This document shows positions 25,962 to 36,819 of a stretch of DNA of 64,000 nt, piece by piece; the stretch's first letter is position 1; each line of letters opens with the position of its first letter. Source of the DNA: Linepithema humile (Eukaryota > Arthropoda > Insecta > Hymenoptera > Formicidae); contig NC_090133.1 of the NCBI RefSeq assembly GCF_040581485.1, positions 22,284,139 to 22,348,138 on the forward strand, given 5' to 3'. Below the pieces are notes generated by a model. The model was not told the DNA's origin. It saw only the letters and a list, made by a program, of their open reading frames with translations, and did not search any database. The position numbers and the translations under genes are program-made.

Positions 25962-26440
25962 GGTGCTGCTGTTTCCGCGTGAAAGCGCGGTGGATTACAT
26001 GAGATTCACGAATACGAGTACGATAAATATTTCTTCTATAACTTTTGTCGCGTAAACGTTTACTAACCGGTCAAGTAGAGTCAATTTCGCCGCAACTCTT
26101 GCAAAACAATATTTAGTTCACGGTGTCAATCGTACCATCTTTAAGGTTATAATTTCCCGTAACATTATGCTTCTTTTGTGTGGCACGTGCACTTTCGCAA
26201 AAGCAGAAATACGATCAGTTGATTGGCTATTGTGCCACTTCTCACGGTATGCATAACACGTATCTTTAGGAAAGAATAAAGCATAATTTTTGCTTAGAAA
26301 TATTCGATTAGCTTGGTTGGTCAAAATGCGAGTTTCCGTTGTACAAAATCAAACGAACTTGCCTTGTTTGTAATTGTAGATACAGTGAGGAAGTTTTATG
26401 TGCAAATTTTATAGTTTTAATGACTTAAATATAATTGTGC
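25962..26440. promoter_or_regulatory. Divergent promoter region of CNIH4 and mud
   Basis: The 479 bp between the two start codons must hold both 5'UTRs and start sites, since the genes point away from each other. The interval has mixed composition and I see no clear TATA box. A shared bidirectional promoter is inferred from geometry alone. Confidence 0.6.
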
Positions 26441-29400
26441 ATGATAAATATGGAGCTATGGGAAAAGGATATTATAGAATGGGTGAGTAGTTAGTTTATA
26501 ATCATTAATGTCAATTTAATGTCATATTCAATGAAAATTTAACGTATGAAGTATGCACGTATGGGACTTTGAATGTACTACACTGTCACATTTCGATTTT
26601 ATTAATTTTTATTCTTAATTTTTATTTAAAATTATTTTTTTACATTTTTTGCAATTTTCGGGCAATATTTTTCTCGTTAAATTATGGGCATATCATAATT
26701 TTTATTATCTTAAAACTAAACTTGAACTAAAATTGAAAAAGGCTGCTGAAAAAAATGTATGTTTATCTAAAGAAAGAAGGTCCAAGAAAAAGATATATTT
26801 TTATAAAGAAACATTTCACCTTTACAGATCAATTGTTCACAATTACTAACAGAACCAGTGAAAAACACAACGGAATTGCAAGATGGAGTATTTTATATCA
26901 AGTTCCTGGAATTAATGTAAGTAAATTTATATATATAATTGTGATATTTATATATTATATATCAATTAGAAATCCATCATATATTAATTAATTTAATATG
27001 TTACAGAAAATGGGAAAAATATGAGAACAATAGCAATCAAGAAGATCTTATTTTAAAGTTTTTAGAAGGTAAACACACATGTTTTTATGTTTTATATGCT
27101 GCTTAGTTTTCTAATATATGACTGTATATTTCTGCACTCTAAACAATTACTGAACTAGAATTAAAAACAATAATGTAAATACAATTATTATATGTAATTA
27201 GGTGTTAATTTTTTTTATTCTTAATTTGTAGATGAGTATCCCAGTTTTAAAGTCAACAAAGATGATAATACAGAACACTTATACGTTGCATCTTTGTTAT
27301 TAGTGCATTTAAGCCGAACAATCACTGCAATACATGATTTATACAATGCATCAAATCTAAAATACAATATGTTTGATGTTTTAAAACATGAAACACAAAT
27401 TAGAGTTAAAACCTTTCTTGAAAATACTTTACCTCTTGGAAAAGAGATCACCAAGGAAACTATAGTAGAAGTTATTATGGAAGTAGAAGATATATCATGT
27501 ACTCCACCACCTGTTGCGGGATTTTCTCATTCTCCTGCCACACGTTCTGCACGTAGCAAAAAAATTATGACTGAAAGAATTCGGGAGCTAAGAGAATTAA
27601 AAAGTAATTTAGCAGTAGAACGATTCACCAATACGGATTTACGAGAAGATGTAAAGATGCTGCAGGAAAAGATACAAAAGTTGCAGAAAAAGCTTGATGA
27701 AAAATCAGAACAACTGAAAACATTGCGAAAGGAACAAATAAAACAAAATACTCCTAAGCCTTCTCGTTCAAAAGAGGACATCTCACGAGAAGATTATTAT
27801 AAGAAATATATTAATGATTTGACAAGTCAGTTGAATAAACAGCAAGATCAAATTGATGAATTAGAGGAGGAAAATGATACTTTAGCTAAAGGGCTATCCA
27901 GTCTGCAGAGAACATCAGTGCATTATAAAGAAAATTTCACAATCTCTGAACGATCTTTGGAAACTCTATCAAGTAAAATTGAATTGAAAGACAGAGAACT
28001 GGTAGAACTCAGAATACACAACGAAGAATTACGCACATATATCAAGGAATTGAACAAAAATTCTAATGTAGAACAAAGCTTTGAAGTTGAAGATGTACCA
28101 CTTTCAATGATTTCCCAAAGAAGGTCACTGAATACTAGTGAAGCTCTAAGTTCTGTGATTGAAATCCAACTCCAGGAAGCTAAAGAAGAATCTGCTATAT
28201 TGAACGCTCAAGTTGACACTTTAAAAGGAAGACTAGACATTCTTATGAAAGATTATAAAACTGCGATGGAATCAAATAGAGATTTGCAAGAGAAAGTAAA
28301 AATGTTAGATCAACTGCAAGCAAAACTAAATAATACGCAGAAGGAATTAAATATTTTGAATACAGATATTACAAATTTACAGTCAGAGAAAATGTCTTTT
28401 GTTGCTCAAAATGAAGATTTGAAAAATTTACTTTCATCTAATGAAAAGAAACTATCTGAAAAAGAACAGTCGATTGCTACATTGAATACAGAATTGGATA
28501 ATTTAAAACTAGAGGTGACGGACTTGCATGAATTGCTTGAAAACGAAAGGATTAATTGTACAAACTTAAACATTTCTCTAACAGAAACAAAATCACAGGT
28601 AGCGGAACATCTCACACACATTAACAAGCTTACAGATGAAAGAAATTCGTACAGATCTTCTATCGAAAATTATAGTAAAAATATAAGAGATATTTTTCAC
28701 TGTGATCAATTCATACAAATTTCAATTGACAATTTAGATAACTTGACACTTGATGATCTTATAAAACACATAGAAACAATGTTACATAATTATAATACCG
28801 TATGCACTTCATATAAATGTGACATCGAGAAACTAAAAGCAGCAGTAGAAGAAACAAATAAAAATTTACTTGAACAACAATTAACTATTACAACTTTAGA
28901 AGAACGAAATAAGCAGAATTTGGAAGAGATTAGAGATGAAAAACATATTTTGGAACAGAATTTACTTGAAGTAATAAGCAATTTACAAAGCAGTTTACTC
29001 AACAAAGAACAGTTGCTGAAATCTCTTATGACACGATTAGAAGATATCCAATATGTAAATAAAGATCTCAAATTAATAAAAGAAACGACTCAACGAAACT
29101 TTGCAGAATATCAAGAAAATGTTCAACTGATATTTGAAAAATTACAACGTAACTATCAAACATTGCATCATGAACTCCATCAAGTGCAACAAGAAAAAGA
29201 GGAGTTGGAGTGTAATTTCAATCGCACTAACAGTGAATTATCAGACATTCAAACAAGAAATACTATATTAGAAGAAAATTTATTAGAAAATCAGAAAATA
29301 ATAAGCGCTTTGAAAGAACAGGAAAAAATTCTCTATAATGAATTAAATGAATGCAAACAGAATGTACTACAAGTAAAAGAAACAAATCAAGCGTTAGAAG

Positions 29401-32400
29401 AACAATATGCAATGATGAAAACTGAAGCAAATAATAATTTGGAAAGTTTGAAGTCGAAGAATGCTAAAATATCACATGAATTGAAGGACGTTACTGACAA
29501 TTTCAATTTATTGCAAACAAAAATGAATGATACAAACAAACAGGTGGAATTGAAACAGGCAGAGATTAATAAATTGCGTTTGGACGTCTCATTTTTAAGA
29601 GAAGAGAAAAAAAGCTTGATATACTCGCATAAAGAAGAATTGAATGCAAAAGATAAAGAAATAAATATCAAAGAAGAGGCAATAACTATGCTAGAGATGA
29701 GAATGAAGGATATGGCAAGTGAATCAAGTTCTATAATAAAAGAACTTCAAGAAGTAAGAACTAGTCAATTTACCATGATAGCATCTCAAGAAGAAGCTCT
29801 GGACAGACTAAAACTGGAAAATGATAAAATATCACTTGAGTTGAAGAACACCACTGACAACCTCAATTTATTGCAAGAAAAAATGAATGATACGAACACA
29901 CAGATGGAGTTGAAACAAAAAGAGATTAATAAATTACAGTTGGATGTCGCACTTTTAGGAGAAGAGAAAGAAAACTTGATATGCATGCATAAAGAAGAAT
30001 TGGATGCAAAAGATAAAGAAATAGAAGTGAAAGAAGAAGCAATAGTTACTCTTCAGATAAAAATGGACAAAATAGCAAGTGAAACAAGTTCTATAATCGA
30101 AGATCTTCAAAAAGTAAAAACTAGCCAAGGTGCCATAATTACAACTCAAGAAGCAACTCTGGAAAGTTTAAAGTCGGAAAATGCTAAAATATCAGTTGAA
30201 TTATGCAACGTCACTGACAACCTCAATTCATTGGAAAAGAAAATGAATGATACAAACACACAGATGGAATTGAAACAGAAAGAGATTAATGATTTACATT
30301 TGGATGTCTCACTTTTAAGAAAAGAAAAAGAAAATTTGATATGCATGCATAAAGAAGAATTGAATGCAACAGATAAAGAAATAAATATCAAAGAAGAGGC
30401 AATAACTACACTAGAGATGAGAATGAAGGATATGGCAAGTGAATCAAGTTCTATCATTAAAGAGCTTCAAGAAGTAAGAACTAGTCAATTTACCATGATA
30501 GCATCTCAAGAAGAAGCTCTGGACAGACTAAAACTGGAAAATGATAAAATATCACTTGAGTTGAAGAACACCACTGACAACCTCACCTTATTGCAAGAAA
30601 AAATGAATGATACGAACACACAGATGGAGTTGAAACAGAAAGAGATTAATAAAGTACAGTTGGATGTCGCACTTTTAAGAGAAGAGAAAGAAAACTTGAT
30701 ATGCATGCATAAAGAAGAATTGGATGCAAAAGATAAAGAAATAGAAGTGAAAGAAGAAGCAATAGTTACGCTTCAGATAAAAATGGACAAAATGGCAAGT
30801 GAAACAAGTTCTATAATCGAAGATCTTCAAAAAATAAAAACTAGCCAAGGTGCCATAATTACAACTCAAGAAGCAACTCTGGAAAGTTTAAAGTCGGAAA
30901 ATGCTAAAATATCAGTTGAATTATGCAACGTCACTGACAACCTCAATTCATTGGAAAAGAAAATGAATGATACAAACACACAGATGGAATTGAAACAGAA
31001 AGAGATTAATGATTTACATTTGGATGTCTCACTTTTAAGAAAAGAAAAAGAAAATTTGATATGCATGCATAAAGAAGAATTGAATGCAACAGATAAAGAA
31101 ATAAATATCAAAGAAGAGGCAATAACTACACTAGAGATAAGAATGAAGGATATGGCAAGTGAATCAAGTTCTATCATTAAAGAGCTTCAAGAAGTAAGAA
31201 CTAGTCAATTTACCATGATAGCATCTCAAGAAGAAGCTCTGGACAGACTAAAACTGGAAAATGATAAAATATCACTTGAGTTGAAGAACACCACTGACAA
31301 CCTCATCTTATTGCAAGAAAAAATGAATGATACGAACACACAGATGGAGTTGAAACAGAAAGAAATTAATAAAGTACAGTTGGATGTCGCACTTTTAAGA
31401 GAAGAGAAAGAAAACTTGATATGCATGCATAAAGAAGAATTGGATGCAAAAGATAAAGAAATAGAAGTGAAAGAAGAAGCAATAGTTACGCTTCAGATAA
31501 AAATGGACAAAATGACAAGTGAAACAAGTTCTATAATCGAAGATCTTCAAAAAGTAAAAACTAGCCAAGGTGCCATAATTACAACTCAAGAAGCAACTCT
31601 GGAAAGTCTAAAGTCGGAAAATGCTAAAATATCAGTTGAATTATGCAACGTCACTGACAACCTCAATTCATTGGAAAAGAAAATGAATGATACAAACTCA
31701 CAGATGGAATTGAAACAGAAAGAGATTAATGATTTACATTTGGATGTCTCGCTTTTAAGAAAAGAGAAAGAAAATTTGATATGCATGCATAAAGAAGAAT
31801 TGGATGCAAAAGATAAAGAAATAAATATCAAAGAAGAGGCAATAACTGCACTAGAGATAAGAATAAAGGATATGGCAAGTGAATCAAGTTCTATAATTAA
31901 AGAGCTTCAAGAAGTAAGAACTAATCAATTTGCTTTAATAGCATCTCGAGACGCAGATGTGGAAAAGCTGAAATCGGAAAATGCTGAACTGTTGCAAAAG
32001 ATGAAGGACTCTGAATTACAAATTGAACAATTACGTTCGCACATATCATCTTTAAAACTTGACAAAGAACATTTGATATGTTCACATAAAGAAGCATTAG
32101 AAGCAAAAGATAAAGAATTGGGAATTAAAGAAGAGGCATTGATTGCGTTACAAGCTAAAATGGACAAACTGGAAAATAAAGCATGTATTACAGAGAAGAA
32201 GATGAAAGAAGTAATTGTTAATCTTCAAGAAGTAAGATCTAGTCAGGATGCCGTTTTGACAACTCAGGAAGCAGCTCTAAAAGAAAAATGTCTGCATATA
32301 GAAGATCTTCAGGAAGAATTCAATAGCTCTAAAAAAATATTGAATAAGGAACTTGAAAATGCAAAATTGTCGTTGCGCGAGTGCCAGAGCAACCTTCTCG

Positions 32401-35400
32401 ATGTACAAAATCAAATTAATGACAAGAATAAAACTATAGCAGACCAAAATACAACTTTAGCAGAATTGCAAGAAATGCTAAAGAAAATTAATGCGGAACT
32501 TGAAACAAATAAGGAGCACTGCAAGCGTACGGATGCGAGTCGAGCAAAAATTGTGAAACTGTGTGAAAAATTAGAGCAGCCAACGAAAAATTTGAATTCT
32601 ACAATTATGGAGATGTGTTCAAGTTTCGATTTTCTCGATCAGAATTTACAGGATGTGTCGCAATATGAGAATATTTATATAGACAATGAAACTGCAGATG
32701 TCCTGAATATTATCAAGATGACTATTAATCAATTACACAAATCTCAGAAAGTTATTTCGTATTTGTCTTGCGCGAATGCTGAATCGAATAAAACTTTGGA
32801 AGAGCAAAAAATACTTCTGGAAAACAGTGCAAAAGACAAAGAGGAAATTTGCGGTTTGAAAAATAAAATACAAGAATTGGAGGTGATAGCGGAGAAACGA
32901 AATGATTATCTTAAAAATCTTATCAAAAGTAAAGAATCCTTAAAAGAATCTCTGCAAAAAATTTTTGCTTCACGGAACGATTTAGACAACATTTTAATAT
33001 CATCGAAGCAGAAATGGAATGAAATATTGACAAAGTTCCAGGATATTCTGCACATTGAGGGCTCCGTTTGTGACGAGTTCAAACAGTTACAAGATAAAAA
33101 GACAAGTCTAGCAAATGCATTGTTTAAACGTGAAATAGATAGTTTAGAAAATATTAAAACCATATCTGATATTTTATGGAAGAATTTCTTGTGGACGGAA
33201 CAAAAATTACGCGATACCTACTTATGTTCAATACATGAAAAAGAATGTTTGGATGTACTGACAAATGCAGAAGAAGATCAATTTTTTGACGAGAAGATGA
33301 TAATCGATGTGCAGCTGGAAAAACAAAAAGCGCTACGAACCGACGTAATAAAGTCTGAAGAAGAAATGGATTCTTTCACGAGCTTAGCCACATGGTACGA
33401 GAACAATTTAAAATCTGGCAAGATCAAGAATCAAACAGAGATGGAGAAGAAACTACAGAGTCAAATTAGTCAGCTGACGAAAGAAGGGAAAGATCTTAAA
33501 AATAAAATAGATAGTATGCGATCAAGAAATGTGAAATTAGAGAAAAATATTGACGATCTTCGAGCGGAAGTAAAGAAGCTAAAATCAACGGAGACAGAGT
33601 CGACAGAAGTTAACACGAAAGAAGTAGAATCTCTGAAGGAACAATTGGAGCAATTGAAACAGCAGAATCAGTTACACGAAGAAAATCTGTTACAGTTACA
33701 CAAAGAAAAGGATGAGTCGATCAAAATCGCAAAGCAAAAACTTGAAAGTCAATTGAAAGAGGTTCATACTTCGTACGAACGGAAACTGGAAGATGTGAAG
33801 CAAAAGATGGTGAGTAGAACATTTCTATTTTGGAAATCCATGTTTCATGTATAAATTATAACACTATTTAACGCTATTAAATGTTTAATTTGTTTTAGAA
33901 AACAGCTTACAATGAGCAAATGTCAAAATTCAACAAGGACCAAGAAAAGATTGTACGCGAGAAATTGCAATCTCAAATGGAAGTGATGTGTCAGAAGCAA
34001 AGGGAAGAACTCAACAGGTACAAAACGCACGTCAGCGATCTCAGTTCTCAACTTTGGACCATAGGGGAAAAGCTTATAATCGAGCAGAAACACCACGAAG
34101 ATGCGGTACAGCGTTACAGAGAACTACAAACCAAACTCAAGGAGATTGAAGCTGACCAAGGAGTGGCCACAATTTCGCGCAAGACTTGCACGTACGTCCA
34201 ATTGTATCAGAATGTGTATTGCAAAAAGAACACAATTATTAATATAACAGTGTTAATTAACTGAAATCCGTTATAGGATGGCGAAACAAGAGATGTTACC
34301 TCCAGAGAGTACGCAGCACAGATCACAAAAAGTGACAACATTAATAACAGAGGAAACGATTGAGAGGAGACACAGTATTAGAAATATGCAAGCAATGGGC
34401 AATATGTTCAAAGCGGAGGATGAGGACGAAATCTTCGATAATGTTTACCTAGGTATAATTTATGTTCTATAGATAGACAGATATGCTAAAAAATTAAAAT
34501 TATCTTTTTATGATATCGATAAATCCCTTTTTTTTATTCCAGCCGATATGAAGAGAGGTAATTGCTTGCCCAGCACAGATACCGATCGCTTGTCTATTTT
34601 ACAAATGAGAAATTCCCTCTGTAAACCCCATCTGAAATCATCTTATCCGGCGGAAATGCAATTCCTTCCTCCAACATTGACTGAAGAAGAGATTAAAGTA
34701 AGTTTCTTCTAAATGCATGCTGCATTTATCGAATGTACGCATTAAATGTTTCATTAATCTCAAATATCGTTTTTATTTTTGTTCTCATATGCTTATGTAT
34801 GCATGTAATGTCTGCATTGCTTTTATAGTCGGGCTCCCTAACGGAAGAAACGTTTAACGACAGTCTTAGCCAAAGCCTTCTTCCGGAACAAAAGGCGAGG
34901 AAGAAAGATAGAACTCAGGTAAGGACAAAGTTACGCCACTAAAATTTCATTGTATAATCTTTTATTTAATGTTTGTGATGGTTTTTATATTCATCACAGA
35001 CATCATATAAAAAACCTGGTCCTCCAACACCAAGCAAGAATGGCGGAAGATTGTCACTGCAGGTATATTCCTGTATACGCTATTAGTCTTGCATACAGCA
35101 AAGAAAATCTGTTGAAAAATTGGTTAAGGCTGAAAGAATGATCTAACACTTGTTAAAAATGCTCTTGTTATGCAACTATATCACTAAAATTATGACTAAC
35201 AAATTGACATTAAAATTTAATGAAAATAAGAACTGACATTTCTTAACAATTTGCGACAGGGTAATGAGTTAAAAAGCCCGAGTTCACGCATACTAAGAGA
35301 ACGGAATGCAGATAGAAGAGTGACGACAACTCCGCACTCATTAAAGAACATATTCTCGTTAAAACGAACGCAGGACGAAGTGAGTATAAAGAAACACAAA

Positions 35401-35526
35401 TGACTTTTGTATTAAGCACTTTTGTATATTAAACTTTTTTTTTTTTAACAGAACGCATCTAGCACGCCAAAAGGTCGCAGACTCAGCAGTCTTTTCCGTA
35501 AATCTCGAATACAGTCAGACCGATGA
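26441..35526 (+). CDS. mud: Mud/NuMA-like spindle orientation protein
   Basis: Eleven exons: 26441-26482, 26828-26916, 27007-27068, 27232-33809, 33899-34191, 34277-34452, 34543-34697, 34829-34918, 35000-35062, 35260-35379, 35452-35526. The reading frame is intact, 2580 aa, close to Drosophila Mud. Residues 1 to about 170 look like the CH/Hook-type N-terminal domain of NuMA; about 170-2350 is coiled coil, nearly all in one 6.6 kb exon. Exon 7 carries LQMRNSLCKPHLKSSYP (2433-2449), followed by TLTEEEIKSG. This matches the conserved C-terminal segment of NuMA/LIN-5/Mud and is the main basis for the call. The tail is basic, fitting microtubule binding. By family, the protein links cortical Pins/LGN to dynein and orients the spindle. 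Residues 804-1643 form a young tandem repeat, listed separately. An alternative start is Met4 (26450). Confidence 0.92.
29448..31967 (+). repeat. Coding higher-order repeat, 7 x 360 bp in A-B dimers
   Basis: Units begin at 29448 (A0), 29808 (B1), 30168 (A1), 30528 (B2), 30888 (A2), 31248 (B3) and 31608 (A3), each exactly 360 bp or 120 codons. A more diverged eighth unit follows from 31968. A and B are clearly related but distinct; for example KISVELCNVTDNL in A corresponds to KISLELKNTTDNL in B. Same-type copies are almost identical: comparing 30168-30887 with 30888-31607 I count about 5 differences in 720, all transitions. The frame stays open throughout and every unit keeps coiled-coil character; 120 equals fourteen heptads plus two hendecads, so superhelix phase can be kept. 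Confidence 0.97.
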
Positions 35527-35722
35527 ATGAACACTGGTCATATAATCATGTACAAAGGGTAGTAATATATTAACATAAATATAAAACTAGCAGTTCTACA
35601 ATTAATACTACAATATTTTAATCTATCTCTAAGTGTCATTGCAAGCGTCGTGTGGATTATATGTTATATGGAATTATAATTGTATTTTGAAATCAAAAAT
35701 TCTTACTTTTTATCATGACACT

Positions 35723-36387
35723 AGTAATAAACATTTTATAAATTTATATGAAATATTTTTTAATATAAAACGATATAATGTATAAAAGAAGTAAAATGGG
35801 ATTGTAAAAATACACTCAGTCCATCGTTTGTGTATTGATAAATAAAATTATGTCTCAATAAGAGAGAGTTATGTCCGTTTCTTTAAAAATTATTAAATCA
35901 TTTTTAAAATAGTTTTTATTAAATAGTTTTACAATCCCGTTTTACTTCTTTCATATATTGTGTCGGTTTATATTATATTATATAATATTTATAAATATTG
36001 CACAAAAATTACTACAAAAATTTTGACAATTTTATTCTTTAAAATATAATTGTCTAACTTTTTGCAATAACGTATAATATTGTAAATATTATATAATGCG
36101 TAAGTAATAAACATTTTAAAAATGAACATTTTATATGAAGTATTTGAATATAAAATGACACAATATATACGAAAAATTGTTTTAAATAAAATTGTCTAAC
36201 TTTTCGCAATAACATGTAACATTGTAAATATTATATAACGCGTAAGTAATAAACATTTTATAAGTTTATATAAAGTATTTGAACATAAATGACGCAATGT
36301 ATGAAAGAAGTAAAATGGGATTGTAAAAATATCACTCAGTCTATAGTTTGTGTATTCATAAATAAAATTATATCTCAATAAGAGAGT
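35723..36387. repeat. Direct and inverted repeat cluster in the 3' interval
   Basis: A segment of about 145 bp at 35723-35867 recurs directly at 36245-36387, from AGTAATAAACATTTTATAA to CTCAATAAGAGAG. Part of it, the block around GAAGTAAAATGGGATTGTAAAA (35771-35809), also occurs inverted at 35927-35965. That makes a ~195 bp structure with ~39 bp imperfect terminal inverted repeats, as in a MITE. A further direct pair lies at about 36048-36120 and 36191-36262 (ATTGTCTAACTTTT.GCAATAAC). I could not define target-site duplications. Confidence 0.75.
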
Positions 36388-36437
36388 CTGTTTATTTAAA
36401 AAAGTTACTAAATAGCTTCCTGTATTAACATTAATAC

Positions 36438-36815
36438 TTTGTAAGCTTTTTTTATCATTTGTGTAACTTAAATCTTTCTGTGATTATCAGATGATATATC
36501 TGCTTTTTGAACAAATATCACTATAATCAATTAAATTTAAAGATAAGTAAAATTTGTATGTAACATAATAAAATAAATTCAATTGTGTAAAAAAAAACTA
36601 AAAATTTCGCTTATATATTTATACTTTGTAACACTAATCTGTTATAACATACTAATATTTGCTCCGCAAGCTTTTCATCATCTGTATAACTTAAACATCT
36701 TTTTGTGATTCTCAGATGGTACACTTGCTTTCAACATATATGCATTGAACAATATGTTTTGAACACATATCACAATTCAATCATCTAAATTTAGGGATAA
36801 ATAAAGTTTTTAAGT
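36438..36815. repeat. Tandem duplication in the SA 3'UTR
   Basis: About 36438-36560 and 36662-36815 are diverged direct copies. Shared landmarks in order are AAGCTTTT..TCAT, TGTGTAACTTAAA / TGTATAACTTAAA, TGTGATT.TCAGATG, GAACA.ATATCAC and ATTTA..GATAA. The second copy ends a few bases from the SA stop codon (minus strand), so both should lie in the 3'UTR. Confidence 0.7.
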
Positions 36816-36819
36816 CTCC

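Larger units (their letters stand above)
35527..36819. other. Convergent 3' interval between mud and SA
   Basis: The two genes end facing each other 1.3 kb apart. For mud (+), AATAAA is at 35726-35731 and 35841-35846. For SA (-), the reverse signal TTTATT is at 36391-36396. The interval is AT-rich, carries no coding sequence and is largely built of the repeated segments listed next, so both 3'UTRs probably contain repeat sequence. Confidence 0.6.

Noticed and set aside
27527..32167. Many minus-strand frames inside mud, repeated every 720 bp
   Set aside because: They are the reverse strand of the Mud coiled coil; their periodicity only reflects the tandem array.
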